A DNA stretch of 64,000 nucleotides from Planoprotostelium fungivorum (GCA_003024175.1 MDYQ01000009.1:124001-188000), one strand, 5' to 3'. Positions 47,601-59,966 are shown, counted from the first letter of the stretch. Numbers and translations: made by a program. The notes: generated from the sequence alone by a model not told the origin.

Positions 47601-50600
47601 AAACTGGTGTTGGATGTCTTGTGTGCATCGTAACAGTAGAAGGTGAAGTTGTATGGCCCGTAAAAGTAGTTGTTGTTGACAATGGCGGCAGAGTAGGTGA
47701 CCTGAGCGATGTTGCCCGTGACTTGGCTTCCGGCTCGTAAGACGTTGTTGTTGCTGTCCAGCAGTTGTCCCTGGGCGGGAACGGTTGCGATGACGACGGT
47801 CAAACTGCTCTTGGTGACGGTGGGGTCGATGCTGCCGATGAGTGGAGTGAAATCGATGGTGAGAGATGCACCCTGGCGGACACTTCCGGCGTAGTTGGTT
47901 GTGTACGGGTTGTAGTACGTCGGCTGGATGGCGAAAGTTGCGTTGTAGATGGCCGAGGGATCGCAGCCGTCCCACAGTTGGAACTGTCCCATGGAGGGCC
48001 CACGGTAGAAGGGTGTGTTCTGGTAGATGGTGGAGAAGTTGTAGTACACGTTCTGAGAGATGTACTTTCCAGTGGCAGCGCTGATGAGAGAAGCGTTGTT
48101 GGGTAGGGTGACCCATTTGACCACCATGACATTGTTGTCTGCGTCTGATCCTGTCAGATCGAATGAGAAGGGGGAGTCCTGGGTAGGTGTGAAGTAGGCG
48201 TTCTGTGACACGGGGGCACGGTTGAGGACGATCTGAACCGTGGCCGTACCCCATCCCATTACGGACACGGTGGGTAGGGGTAAGTTGAGAACTTGACCCT
48301 TGGTGTAGGTGGAGGGGAAGACAAAGTTGACTTGAGACCAACCGCTGGTACCCAATCCCTTCGTGTTGCCGTTGCTTGATCCAGAGAAGAATCCAACGTC
48401 GTTGACAGTGTACGCCTTCGTCTGCTGCACGAGATTGTTCTTGATCTCCGTGGGAATCTGGGAATAGTACAAGTTCCCACTGGTTCCAGATCCTCCGTTG
48501 AGGGCAGATCCGAAGCCGTTCGAGGCGACGAGATTGCTGTAGGTGCTGTAGGTGCTAGACGTCTGGGCGTAGAAGAGGACGTTGATACCCAGGGTGGCGA
48601 GGGAGGCCAGGGCGGTGCTCCACGCTGTTCCAGTGGGAGGGTAAGCGGTGATGACAGCGATGACCTTGTACGAGTTGGATGCCCAACCGTAATTGTCCTT
48701 GACGATCGATGTGATGGCTTCGTACACGGCCGTCTGACTCAATGTACCGGTACCGTTGTTGCTCAGTTGGGAAGCGTAAGAGCAGAAGGTGTCGGAGGAA
48801 GAAGTGAGGATACCCATCCTGCGGTAGCTGTTACCCCAGTTGTTGACGGAGGCGAGACCGGCGGAAGCCTTGGGGAAATTTGAAATGAGATTCGACATGA
48901 ACTGAGTGCAGAGGGAGTTGGTCTGTAGGGGGGTGATGTCTCCCTTGGCCGATGTATCTTGTAAGATGACCAGATCGAGGCTGGGGGATGCCGGAGCGTT
49001 GATGGTGAAGTTGATGGAGGCACTTCCCTGAGACTGTGCGTTAACGGCCATGTACAAGTTGGCGTACACGGGGGTAATGGAGCCGGTGGAGACGACTTGG
49101 TTCTGGATGTAACTGACGGCGTTGGGGTCGCACGGGATGATCTTGGGAACAGAGCAGACGACACCCTGCCAACCGTTGTTGCAAGTGCAAGTGCCGTCGC
49201 CTTGTAGACCGTCACTGCAAGTACCGTTGTTACAGGTGGGACACGGAGTACAATTCGGGCCGTAAAAGTTGGCCCTGCACGAGGTACAGCGAGAGGCGGG
49301 GTCGAAGCCTGCATTCGAGCAAGAGCAGCACTGAGAGGGAGTGAAGGTGGAGGGGTTGTTACAGACCGAGTTAGAGGTGAGGACGGTGCCGTTGTTGCAC
49401 TGAGTCGAGACAGAGAGGGTGACGCAGTACTGACCGTTGGCCAAGTTGGTGGCGGGGCTGGTGGCGTATTGGGTGACACCGAAGCAGATGGAGTAGGTAC
49501 CAGAGACGGGATTCTGCCAGGTGAATCTCGTGTACTGAAGGGGTCAGATTTGGCGGGAAAAATAAAACCTTAATACCTGAGGGTTGTTGCACAGATTGTT
49601 CGTGCAGGGGCAGGTACCGTCGGAACAGGATGCCGGGGAGGATAGAGAAGCACCTACGGGTAAGCCGGACCACTGAATGGACACGGCCGAGGTGAGAACG
49701 GTGTCATCGGCGACAAAGATGAAGCTCATGGGCTGGACGGTCGTTCCACTATAAGCGGGCGGGGTGTATGGGCTCGTCTGCTCTGCAGAATCTGCGGTGA
49801 CGACAATGGGGTTGGAGAAGCTGCAGCCGCAGCCGTTGGGCGAGCACTGTGAATCGGTCGTGCAGACTTTGTTGTTGTTGCACGTGCAGACACCGGTGGG
49901 GTCCGATGTCGAGATGATGTAATCGATGGGGATGGCACCGGCACCATTGGAGATCATGTGTTGGGTCTGATAGATGCGACTACCCGTGAACCCGATGGTG
50001 TTGAAGGTAACGGTACCGGTCGTGGAGTTGATCGAGAGGTTCGGGCAGAGGACGGCGTTGCTGCTCTGGCTGTTGCCGAGCTCTTCGGAGAGGGTGGACA
50101 TGCGGAAGGTGATGGGATTGCCTCCTTGATCGGTCCATGCCTTTGTGGTCGTGTTTTGGTTTCCGGATGGGACCTGTGAGATGATGAGAAAAAGAAATAA
50201 AATACATGCGAGATGTTATCTGTATGAGATGGAGAAGATACGTACCGTCCAGGTGTTGATGAGACCGTTACGTGCGGACACGATGGGAAGACCGGAAGAG
50301 GTGGGAGAGTTGGTGATCATACCCTTCGTGATGGAGGGGTATTGGACGACAGTGGATTGAAGATACCAGTACTCTCCACCATTATTTTGAAGCTCGTTGA
50401 GACGGGCTTGCTGCGTGTGATAGACGGTTCGGGTCGTGACGGTGGTGACTGCTGGGAATGCATCTTATGGGAATCAGTGATACGAATGGAATTGTTCATC
50501 TCACAGCTTCCAGTCCATGTAGCAGCGCACCAATCCTGGTTCAAGTCCAGCGAAGTCACCTTCTGACTTCTGACGTCCAGGTATGCCGTTTTTCCTTTGG

Positions 50601-50932
50601 TTGTCGTGCCGACAACAAGAAAGTAATTGAGATTAGAGGCAGCGTAGAGATCGATCGTGGCTCCCGCTCCGCTGCATGTGTTACTTCCATCGCTCTGGCT
50701 GAAGAAAGTTCTACGCCAGACAAAATTGATGGTGAATGTAAAAGTGTTTGGGTCTGTGTCTGGTGACTGCAGAGCCCAAGTGATGAGTCCATAACGAAAA
50801 TGGGTTCCTGTGGCACCGTTAGCCACCGATCTCCTCTACATGATCATGTTCTCTCACCTTGGACATGATTAGGAATACATAAGAGTAAGAATACAGCCAG
50901 AACTATGCTGGCAAACAAGGCGTTCGAACGCA
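41676..50932 (-). CDS. Giant SIB-like (integrin-beta-like) adhesion protein
   Basis: About 2,900 aa. A signal peptide (MRSNALFASIVL...) is followed by an N-terminal domain (THFRYGLITWALQS). Next are Cys-rich and EGF-like modules (CPTCNNGTCSDGLQGDGTC), a von Willebrand A-like domain (SPSLDLVILQDTSAKGD, ITSIVKDNYGWASNSYKVIA) and about 20 cadherin/Ig-like repeats with the NHPP/NRAP...SDxD pattern. A Gly/Ala-rich transmembrane helix (WVVGVGSAAGAISAAAAVAL) leads to a cytosolic tail with two NPLY motifs, where integrin-beta and Dictyostelium SIB tails bind talin. The MIDAS-like site reads DTSAK, not DxSxS. Introns lie at 46444-46490, 46753-46801 and 49535-49576, plus others near 42020, 50170 and 50480. 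The exact junction of the first two exons was not resolved. The gene probably mediates substrate or phagocytic adhesion. Confidence 0.88.
46444..46490 (-). repeat. Intron element B, inverted, in SIB-like gene
   Basis: 47-nt intron carrying TTCCCATCGATTCTCCATC, the reverse complement of element B. Confidence 0.8.
46753..46801 (-). repeat. Intron element A, inverted, in SIB-like gene
   Basis: 49-nt intron carrying CCATCTACAACGCTCTCAC, whose reverse complement is GTGAGAGCGTTGTAGATGG; the inverted copy keeps the donor-like GTGAG. Confidence 0.85.
49535..49576 (-). repeat. Intron element C in SIB-like gene
   Basis: 42-nt intron with TTTTTCCCGCCAAATC. Confidence 0.8.
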
Positions 50933-51424
50933 TGGTGGCGCTCTTGTGGTTGCTCTACGAAGTGACGCCGTTGGCTTTCTCTCTATCAGGTGTCGGGGTG
51001 CGGGTGGCTCCTCGGGAGGGCTCTGTCATAAGGTGAGGGAAAACCCGTCGGTGTTTAAAATATCTCGCGTCGTGTCTCCCTAATCATACTTCTCCCTGTC
51101 AGATCATAAGCATCGAGAAGCTTCAAATTCTCCGGTTGCCATGAACGTCACAGAACCGATACAGGTGGTATCGTCAGATAGGCGAGGGTTTAGGGTTTAG
51201 ATCGAGCTATCTTTCCCGACCTCAGGCCAGAACGCTGTCCTTCAGGTCTAGTTCCACAGAAAACAAAAAGTACTTGCATCTGTTATTGGTGTCTTGGTTG
51301 TTTGAGTGTCACTGGAAGTGCCCCAACGGCACGCCGCCTTTTCGGGGCGAGGGGGCAGTCACTCTGACACAATGGTTGTCGAACGGGGTGATGACGATGA
51401 TGATGTTGGTATGGTATTATCTAT
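50933..51424. promoter_or_regulatory. Intergenic region with telobox-like motif
   Basis: Presumed promoter of the SIB-like gene plus the 3' flank of the C2-GRAM-MUN gene. A double GGGTTTAG lies at 51186-51200. No gene recognised. Confidence 0.45.
51186..51200. promoter_or_regulatory. Telobox-like GGGTTTAGGGTTTAG
   Basis: Two adjacent GGGTTTAG units upstream of the SIB-like start. In plants such boxes act in promoters of growth genes; here it may equally be an interstitial telomere-type repeat or chance. Confidence 0.4.
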
Positions 51425-54400
51425 TTATTCTTGGACGTATTTGTTTCCGGCGAGAACCGCATAGTTGATGATGTCCTGCATCATGTTGGTGCAACTGTAT
51501 GCGGAGAAGGTGTGTCTCTCATCGTTCTCGCTGATGACGATGAGCTGTTCCAAAATCAAAGCGAATTTCTCCTATTCAATTTTAGAAGATGACATCATCA
51601 TGTGCATTTCACCCTCGTGACTTTCTTGATCTCTGTGAGAAGGATGGCGATCTGATCTTCACTGTCTGCTGAATTGGAGAAGACAGAATCAAATAGAAGA
51701 TAACTGGTAGTCAACACGAGAGTACCCGGAGTCTTATCGGATGTAACTTTGTAGGCTGTTTCGCATGAGTCTATGACATCATCACCACACTCACTATCTA
51801 GAATCAATTCACTCTCTGGTAAGAGGAACTGCTGTCTGATCTGCATCCCCCGTCAGTCTCTCGTGCATCATCACATGCATCACCTGCTGCTGCTTCTGAT
51901 GCAGTTCCGGATTCTCCGCTTCCTTCAAGAAGGCCTGGGCGATCTTATCATTCTTCCTTCCCTCCAGAATCTGTTTCGGATGGATCGACTGTACACCCTC
52001 TAAATCGGCCGTCATGGTGGGGACGATCGTGGTCGACTTCATGTTGGCCTGGTTGCTTCCATTGTTCGAGTTCTTCAGCTGCGTGTAGATGACGATCAGC
52101 TCCCTCGTGGGTGTCTCGTAGAGGCCGAGTAACTTCTCCAATGTCGAAGTGTTCTCGTTCATCGTCTCCTTGGTCAGTCCGTCACCGCCGGCATAGAAGA
52201 AGTCTTGCAGTTTCTAAGAGTGTGAACATAGATTCTCTTCTCTTTACGCACCTTTAAGATCTGAATGAGTTGTTGAGCTTCGCTCAACGTCATGAGCGTG
52301 CCCGCTCCCTGGTTGGGAAAGATGAGAGAGCGTAGGTCCTTCACGATGGCCACCCACAGGTACTTCAACACCGATTTGAACAGCGCGGGGTACAGATTAT
52401 CCGACAGGACGGACAGTTGATCGTCCAGGTAAGACAGCAGTGCCCCCGCCACCCTCCCCTCTTTCTGTGCAGCGGACGACTCGATGTACTGACGGATGAA
52501 AGGCCTCATCTGATTGTAGAAGACATCCATCATGATCTCTCTGTCTCTCTTCATGGAGGCGAACGTCTCTTGGATGCACGTCTCGAATGTTCCCCTTTCA
52601 AAGAGATCGGCCGGTGATGATGACGAGCTGTCGCGGGGGTTTGCTTCGGAATTCATCTTTGAAGATTCGAATCGATCCATCTCTTGTTCCAACTCGGAGA
52701 CAAACTTGTCCATCTCTTTTCTCGCGGAGTCTACGTTGTTGATGGCGATGCAGTGCTCTTTGGTCAGCTGGAAGGGTGGATGGTTGTCTCGCTGGGAGGT
52801 ACGCTGGTGGAGGTGAGTGGATGTGAGGGAGTTTTCACTCACTTTTCCCGTACGTAATTGGGGTTTGACGGGTTCCACAGTTTCAACTTCGATCCTGCGT
52901 AGGGTGAGGAGAAGTTTCTCATCTTTTTCTTCGAAAAGTACCTGAATATCTCGAGCTGTTTGGAAGTGAATGTCTTTGCGGTCTTGCAGACGACTTCGGT
53001 GAAGTTCAAGATGAAGAAGGGATCTCTCATTTCTAGGCTGCCCAAGAATTCTAAAGAAGAGAAGACGGCGGCGAACGTGTCCATGACCGCAGAGGAGTGC
53101 AGGACAGAATCCGACAGGGCCTCTCTCTGTATGACGTCACGATTCGTCACGATTCGTCATATTCTCACCCTGTCCATCTTGAAGGCGTTGTCGACGTAGT
53201 TGTGTAATTTAGAGGAAGCTTCTTTCAGCCACATCAATACGAAGGGTACAAAGTTCTTCTCCAATTGGATCAATTTCTTGTTGGCCTCTGAATCGTTCAT
53301 GGCCTTGGCCAATTTCTTCGCCCTGAAGTAGATCTGTACATGATGTGAGATTTCGTGTGGATTCAGTTCAGATCTTCACCTCGAAGGCATCGGTACTCGT
53401 CTCTTCTTCGCAGAAGGGAGCCAGCTCTTCCATCAGTAAATCGAAATATTGTACCGTTGTAGAATGGATCAATTCGATGTCGCTGTACACGATGAGTGAT
53501 GACGTCATCACACATCACTCACTCTGGAAAAGATTTCTTAAAGACAGCCTCCGTGGTAATTTCTTCCTTGATGGTGTCACAGAGATGGAGAATTTGTGGG
53601 ACAGTCAGACTCTTCCTGGGATAAGCTACGGTCGTTACGTCAGGCCACGGGGTAGTACGTGTGATTACGTACCACTGTCCGAGGACTGATTGGATGATGC
53701 CCACTTCTTCGATCGAGATATCATCTCTGGATATTTCTCATCGATCGATGCCTGTGTCCGTGTGAGAAATTTCTGATACTCTTCTGTCGACGTCGACATC
53801 ACCTTCAGGTACGATTTTATCTTCTCGGTCATCCTCTCTTCATCTCCGTCGCACAGATAGCGCACTACCTCACACACTGATTTCATAATATTGGGACTCG
53901 TGTTCTACAAAGACGTCATCGATTCGTTGTAGAACGATCGTTACCCCTGGGAACAATTGCGTGTGATTTTTGATGATTTCTTCTACGTGGACCCACAGCT
54001 TCTCGCACGTCTTCCTGTACAGTCTCTCCTGTCATCGTGTCAGAATCTGTGATGTGACATCCACTCCACCTCGAACAGAGTGATGATGGCCGAATTCTCC
54101 TTGGCGTGCACGATGTCGGCTAACAACTCTTCGATGGTGTAGATGTGATCTGCGCTGGGAGAGAAGACACCTTCGATGTTGGCCAGCTGGCTGTGTGACG
54201 TCATCATGATGTCATCTGACGTCACCACTCACGCCACGCGGGTGAAAAAGTGCGACACGCCGAATCTCTGCGAGTATTCCTCCAAGAAGGCGGTGAAGTC
54301 TTCATTGATGATGCTCTCGTCGGCCTCTCTTACCTGTCACCCTCACGTCAGTATTCCCACCGATTCTCCATCATCTTCCCACCTGGTACGACAACAGAGC

Positions 54401-57373
54401 GCGGGATAAGTCCATGTAGAATCGATTGTGGTTGACGGTACCTCCGGTGATGCAGGTGTCACTCATGATGTTTCGATCGGCCTCCGAGCTGGTCTTCATG
54501 TCGATGCCGGAGGAGGAACCTCTCAATCCCTTTGCCTTCAAGAGAGCCACGGCGACGTAATCTACGGCCACTTCCGTCTTCGGACTGTTCTGATGGATGG
54601 GTTAGGAATTCGGACAACTACAACGAGCCTCACGGATTCAGTTCCGACGGGGTGCTTGCAGAGTGCCATGATGTCTCTCAGTTTGTGGAGGTACTGATGA
54701 TCGTCAGCGTTGTAGATGGATGAGATTACCTTGGAATAAGGATGCTCCATTCGAATGCTCAATTTGATTCTACCCGACGGCTCCATGTCAAACCACCTGT
54801 CGATCGATCCATTATTGATCATCTCCGACTACAACGCGTCAGTCGATGACAAATGATGACGTCACACGAACCGCAGGTATGACCAACTTGCAGATGAAAT
54901 CGGAGGAAGACATGAGATCCTTGTCCCACAACTCGATGGTGAGAGGCTCCGTAGCCGATGTCACTTGACTATTCGATTCAGTCGTTATTCAAAACAGAGA
55001 AATCTCACAATTCAAAGTTTTCGTTCCAGACGGGCTCGAGAGTCTTCTTCTTCGTTTTCGATTTGGCTCTCTGTCCGTCGATGGTGATGAGAGCAAAAGG
55101 GTCTGAGAAACCGTTCAAGTCTTTTGATTCCAAACTCTCCGCCTCCACGACTATTCTACCCTCAGTTTCTTCTCTTACAATCGTTTGCTCTCACCTTTCA
55201 GATGGAGGGTTGCAAAGAAATGTTTCTCCTGAAGAGAGTGAATACACATCGATCAGTTTAGTTCACCGTCGTGATCAGTTTGGAGACTTGCTTGAGGACA
55301 ACACCCTTCTCTCTCTGCCACCATGTCTCGTACTCTTCGAACGTCTACAACGCTGTCAGGTGGTTCCCACGGATTCTCCATCGTATTCCCACCTTGAAGT
55401 TTTTTCTGTGGTAGTAAGGGTGATTGTCGATGTTGGTGAATCGAGTCTCTAACTCGATCAAGATAGACTCTACACCGGGACCGTTTCTGTCTGCTCTTGT
55501 CGACATACTCTCAAATGCAGACTCGCTGATGATGAGTCCCTTGCGTAACGCATGGATGACATCCTGCGCTGTTCGACCGTCAGTCGTTGTAGACTGACAT
55601 TTCCGAGGAAATTCTCACGGTTGCGGTTGGAAGAATCACTTAGGTTCATGGGAAATTCGGCACAGTGTATTGCAAACTCCATCGCCAAGTCCTCTCGGTT
55701 ATCACTGATGTCAAACTTCTCCGTGTACGTCGTGAAGGGTAGCTGAGGTATCTCCACCCTGGTCTTATCGATAGGTGACAAGATCAAGGCCGCCTGACGT
55801 CTCTCAACTCGCGCGAGATCTCACAATTCACCTTGTGAGGTAGATCGTACGAGGACAGAGGCTTCTGTGGTTCCATTCGGATTTTCGTCGAAGTCTTCTT
55901 CTTATCCTTCTTCTTGTAGCAGAGAATGTAATTGCTCCCATCCTCCGTGCTCGCCAGCCCAAACTGGGAGCAGATGATTCCCACGGCCGTGTACACACGC
56001 CGTGTCGTATCGATGGTGACCTCCTGGTACTTTTCATCTCCTGGCATCTTCACTCGAACGACGAGTTCGGTCTGTGACGTGTTCTCGTCAGTCGATTTGT
56101 TCGAAGGTGAACCGGTGAAAGACTTTGTGAGAGAGATCCTCTTGGTACTGGGCGGTGCAGAAAACTCCCCGGACGCCCGGTTGCTCTGGCGACCGGACAT
56201 TTCTCTCCGCACCGAGAGTAGGTCGTACACTTTCGCTCGGTCTTGCAGCTGAGAGAACCAAAAAGATTTTCCCTCGTTGGTCGTGATGCTGATGGCGTTG
56301 GGCATCATGAGGATGGAATGCTCCTTCTCCATCGATTTGATGTCAGTGATGAGAATGGTCTCACGCCAGTGTTTTCCCAGGTGGGAAGCGTAGAAGCAGA
56401 GGTGGTTGTCGGTGATGTAGATGGTGCCGCTGATGGTGATGCCGGTCTGGTGGAGACCTGCTGGGAAGGTGGAGAGGAGCTGGGAGGGAGTGAGCACGAA
56501 TATTTGTGACGATCTACAACACCTTTTCTTCGGCAGAGATGTCGGGGAAACGAGTCTGGTACTTCTTGGCGGACTGGGAGATTCAGCGAGAGGTCACACA
56601 ACGTGCATCTCGATCACCTCGTTCTCTGTTCCAGCGTCTTTCGTTGTCGTTCTGAACTCGGCGACAATGTATACTTCTCCAATGGTGGAGTCCTTCCTCT
56701 TTCCTCCCTCTGACGTCATCAGTCGTGATGGATGGTGTCGATCATGATATCATCTCACCCAAGGCGTACCAATCTCCCTCACGATTCGCTTGTTTGATTC
56801 TGGAGATGGGTAGATTGAGCTCACCGAGGGATTCTTTTCCAAACGAGGCCTTATCGAAGATGGTGATGTTCAAGACTGCCTTTTCCACGTGCGTAAGAGG
56901 TCTGAAAGATGTAAGTGAGGAGGATCTGATGGATGAGGGACGATTGAACGCCTACATTTGGAAGAAGTCGGTCCATTTTGGATTGGACGACTTATGCATC
57001 ACTTTTGTCTTGAATTTCATCTTTTCTACTTTTACACAACAATAGGGGTTGATGGTGCCTATCATCAATCAGACATCCATCACAGTGACCTCTTCAATGT
57101 TCGCATCCAAACCGTGGAGATCGAAATCACCTTGTTTCTCCTTTGGGGTCAGCCCTCTTGCTTCAGTGACTGAGATGCTTATGTTAATACATCCGTCCCT
57201 ACGGACAGATACTCACCCTTCAGATCTACATAGTATGTGTCTGTAGTCACTGACCGTATCGTCTTAGCCCTCTCTCTCTGAGACAACTCTTCGTCGTCAT
57301 CTGAAGAGGAAGATGCAACGTCCGTTTTACTTGGACTCCTCGAGACCGATTCCTTCTTCACTTTGAGGCTCAT
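51425..57373 (-). CDS. C2-GRAM-MUN (Munc13-like) membrane trafficking protein
   Basis: Very many short exons, roughly 1,600 aa. An N-terminal Ser-rich region is followed by a C2 domain (ISVTEARGLTP, NPYCCVKVEK, SNPKWTDFF, LNITIFDKASFGKESLGE). A GRAM domain comes next (FPAGLHQTGITISGTIYITD, LCFYASHLG). The long helical middle and C-terminal parts (~51.8-55.5 kb) resemble Munc13-homology/MUN regions (MMDVFYNQMRPFIRQYI, LFKSVLKYLWVAIVKDLRSL, then KKLQDFFYAGGDGL). The end has a second GRAM/PH-like stretch (GTLVLTTSYLLFDSVF). Munc13-type proteins tether vesicles and open SNARE assembly. The start at 57373 (MSLKVKKES) was preferred to an in-frame Met 102 nt upstream. The gene holds at least eight recurrent-motif introns and one 26-nt intron (56574-56599). 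Confidence 0.78.
53905..53944 (-). repeat. Intron element A-like in C2-GRAM-MUN gene
   Basis: 40-nt intron with CGTTCTACAACGA inside and TTTGTAG as acceptor. Confidence 0.65.
54334..54382 (-). repeat. Intron element B in C2-GRAM-MUN gene
   Basis: 49-nt intron beginning GTGGGAAGATGATGGAGAAT, then CGGTGGGAATACTGACG. Confidence 0.8.
54590..54633 (-). repeat. Intron element A in C2-GRAM-MUN gene
   Basis: 44-nt intron beginning GTGAGGCTCGTTGTAG, the most compact donor-plus-motif form. Confidence 0.85.
54694..54729 (-). repeat. Intron element A, inverted, in C2-GRAM-MUN gene
   Basis: 36-nt intron with CATCTACAACGCTGACG. Confidence 0.75.
54829..54871 (-). repeat. Intron element A at acceptor in C2-GRAM-MUN gene
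   Basis: 43-nt intron ending ACGCGTTGTAG; the element provides the 3' splice site. Confidence 0.7.
55344..55392 (-). repeat. Intron carrying elements B and A together
   Basis: 49-nt intron starts GTGGGAATACGATGGAGAAT (element B) and ends CAGCGTTGTAG (element A as acceptor). Confidence 0.8.
56480..56522 (-). repeat. Intron element A at donor in C2-GRAM-MUN gene
   Basis: 43-nt intron beginning GTGTTGTAGATCGTCAC, where the element overlaps the donor. Splicing is secure from the GRAM-domain frame. Confidence 0.85.
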
Positions 57374-58190
57374 GGTCGTCTCTCGTTGCTGCGCCTTGTC
57401 CCGAGGAAATGTGTTGTAGTGGTGGAGCTTGGTAATTGAAACAAGACCCCTCGCCTGGAAGGCATTTATCGACATTTTTCCATACTATCTCGAGGTGAAC
57501 AATCACAACAACCATGCAACATGACGACAGCATGATAACAACAAGATGCTCCTTCTTATCAATATCTAATCCTCGTGTCTCACTGTGATGCCTTCTACAT
57601 TGATGTGAGATATCTTCGAGGAGATATCATCAAGAAGATTTCCCGTGATCATCATCACAGATCAGCGAGACAACAGTTAGGGTGAGCCATTCATTATATC
57701 TTCTTCTACACTCTTTCATGATGAACATATAAGATTATTCGAAGCACTGGACTCTGAATTACCCTGTTGATTCTTCTTTCTGAGAACCTTCTACCTATTC
57801 GATTCATCTCTTTGAGCCATATCTGATTGAGATTGAACAGTTCACGGCCAGACTACCAGAAGTCCTCTGCTTGTACATCCTTTCTGTGTCACATACCTGA
57901 AGCTTGCAATAAATTTTGTATAGATTCACTCGACCCTCCTCTTCGTCTCTTTCTTTGTCTTTACTGAGAGTCGGTTGTCCTCCACGGAGCTCGATCGTTG
58001 TAATCACAACGACAGAAATCCTGCCGGCTGTGGAGTCACCTCATGGTTTCGTTCAAAATCCCAACAAAATCACAGACACTGCTTCATCTTCAGTCTGATC
58101 TGAGAAGAATCTGAGGACGATCTGTTGGTGTCGGTCGTTTCACCGAAAAGGTTCCGCCCTGTCAATGCATAAAATCGACCCCGCTGCAAC
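57374..58190. promoter_or_regulatory. Divergent intergenic region
   Basis: Lies between the C2-GRAM-MUN gene (-) and the F-box gene (+). Short frames on the minus strand around 57800-58280 show no domain and no consistent splice chain. Confidence 0.45.
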
Positions 58191-59926
58191 ATGAATAGTA
58201 ACAACATGAAGAAGATGCGGCAAATACGTCGTAGAGCGGGCAGTCGCTCTGTCACACCCTCTAAAGTCGAATCGCATGACATCTTTCAACTCGACCTTGA
58301 GGAAAAACCAAGTTACATTCCCAAACACTCTGGGAGCCATGTACCTGATATCGATGAGTTACCTGTTGAGGTGCAACATTCGGTGATCGATAGTTATGCG
58401 ATGTAATGCATGCAGGTATTCTTACGTGTGCTCGACCATTTGAGCTTGAAAGAAATTTGCAGAGTGACACGAGTAAGAGACTATCCCCATTCTCATTCAT
58501 TTTTGAGATTATCTCAGGTCTGTTGGCGATGGAAACTGATCGCATCGGATTCATCAATATGGAAGAAGGCATACAGAGCCAGGTACCTCTTTATTTGATT
58601 CTTCAATTGACCCAGAAATCAGGTGGCCCGTCTACCAACCACACGAGATGATCACAATGCCACCGTCATCTCCTCCTCCATCACCATCAACGACAGGTTC
58701 ACATATTCATCTTCGACATCCATCTGATCAGAAGTGCACAGGCCATGCGGACTTGTTTACATCTGCATCACCCGACAGAAGACTCTCTTCTTCTTTCTCT
58801 TATCTGACCATACAGGACGATGTACCCGTCTACCGAGTGGGTTTCCAAGCTGGGGTGAGGCCGGCGTCTCAATCAAATGGTCCTCCTGACTCCTTCATAG
58901 ACCAGTGCCCCCTCACCATCGAGGAAAGTGACCCCAACGAAGAAGAGTAAAAAGAAAAGAAATAGCACCAGAGACAACGATGAAGGTGAAACAATGACAA
59001 TGAATCTCTTCTGAAATTTCTGCACAGTGTCAGTAGAAGGATCATCTGGAGGTCCTGATGGAAATTCGGAAAACTACAACGAGGATTGGAGGATGCAATA
59101 TTCACAGCGAGCCCTGCTGGAGAGAGAATCGAGGCCGGTCAAGTTGGGACCGAAGGGAAAGGCCCAGGACAAACTGTTGGACAGCTGGAATCACGTCTTT
59201 CCGCAGTTGGGAACCACGTCCAACCCATTCAAAGAGACAAGTGAAGACATCTTGATGATGCATCGTGAGCTGACCTCGTCAGAAAAAAATTCGCATTCGC
59301 GTCGCGCGAGTAAGTCTTCACCAGCGAGGCCAGCGAGGGAGATCGAGACGAGAGAACAGAGAGAAGAGAGGATTCGTTTCGAGGTTCGTCTATAACGTTA
59401 CAAAGAGATGAAGCTGACTCTTTGTAGGCCCTGACCACCCAACAAGAATTAGATCGATTAGAGAGGAACATTTATTTCACCAAAGTAGAGGTACACAATC
59501 CAACGAAGCTCTCCGTCAAATTCTCAGTCTACTCTCTCGTCAAGCCGGCCTCCCTCGAATTTCACTTTCTCCAGGTTTTTCCTTTTATTCTTCTGCACCC
59601 ATTGACACCACACAGAATATCAACGGACAAGACCTGGCCGAGAGATACGAACGCCTCAGCTACAAGACACCCAGTGGAGAGAAGGGAAATGTCTTAAGAG
59701 GAGAAGAAGGCCTATGCTTCCGGTTGCAACTGTTCAAGAGCGAGATCGAGAAGGTGAGAGCTCCCATCACAATCCAATGTCATGACCCTCGCAGGCGAGA
59801 AGCATCTTAGGTTTAAACATGAGCTGGGTCGTTTTCTTTCGCCTCCTGCTCTTGTGCTCTGCAGTTCAAGACATTCGACTGCAGAATCACCTCTTTGAAG
59901 ACTATCTCGCGAACCTCGTCGTGTGA
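58191..59926 (+). CDS. F-box protein
   Basis: Starts MNSNNMKKMRQIRRRAGSRS. The F-box is around residues 55-100: DIDELPVEVFLRVLDHLSLK, then EICRVTRVCWRWKLIASDSS and IWKKAYR. This would bind SKP1 in an SCF ubiquitin ligase. A basic linker (KKSKKKRN) and a ~300-residue C-terminal region with no recognised repeat follow. That region includes QEELDRLERNIYFTKVEVHN-like wording (starting TTQQELDRLERNIYFTKV) and a beta-rich block (LSVKFSVYSLVKPASLEFHF). The protein ends DYLANLVV. Six or more introns of about 42-85 nt. Substrate unknown. Confidence 0.8.
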
Positions 59927-59966
59927 GATAAAGAGACACAGAGAAGACGAGAGACTATCTATATAA

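Noticed and set aside
42574-47950. Copies of the element A core (ATCTACAACG) at 42574, 45132 and 47944 inside the SIB-like coding sequence
   Set aside because: They read Ile-Tyr-Asn in frame with preferred codons ATC-TAC-AAC in conserved beta repeats, so codon bias explains them; not counted as elements. The coding copies at 53455 and 55575 were not counted either.
53345-53689. 114-codon plus-strand frame
   Set aside because: Antisense to well supported exons of the C2-GRAM-MUN gene.
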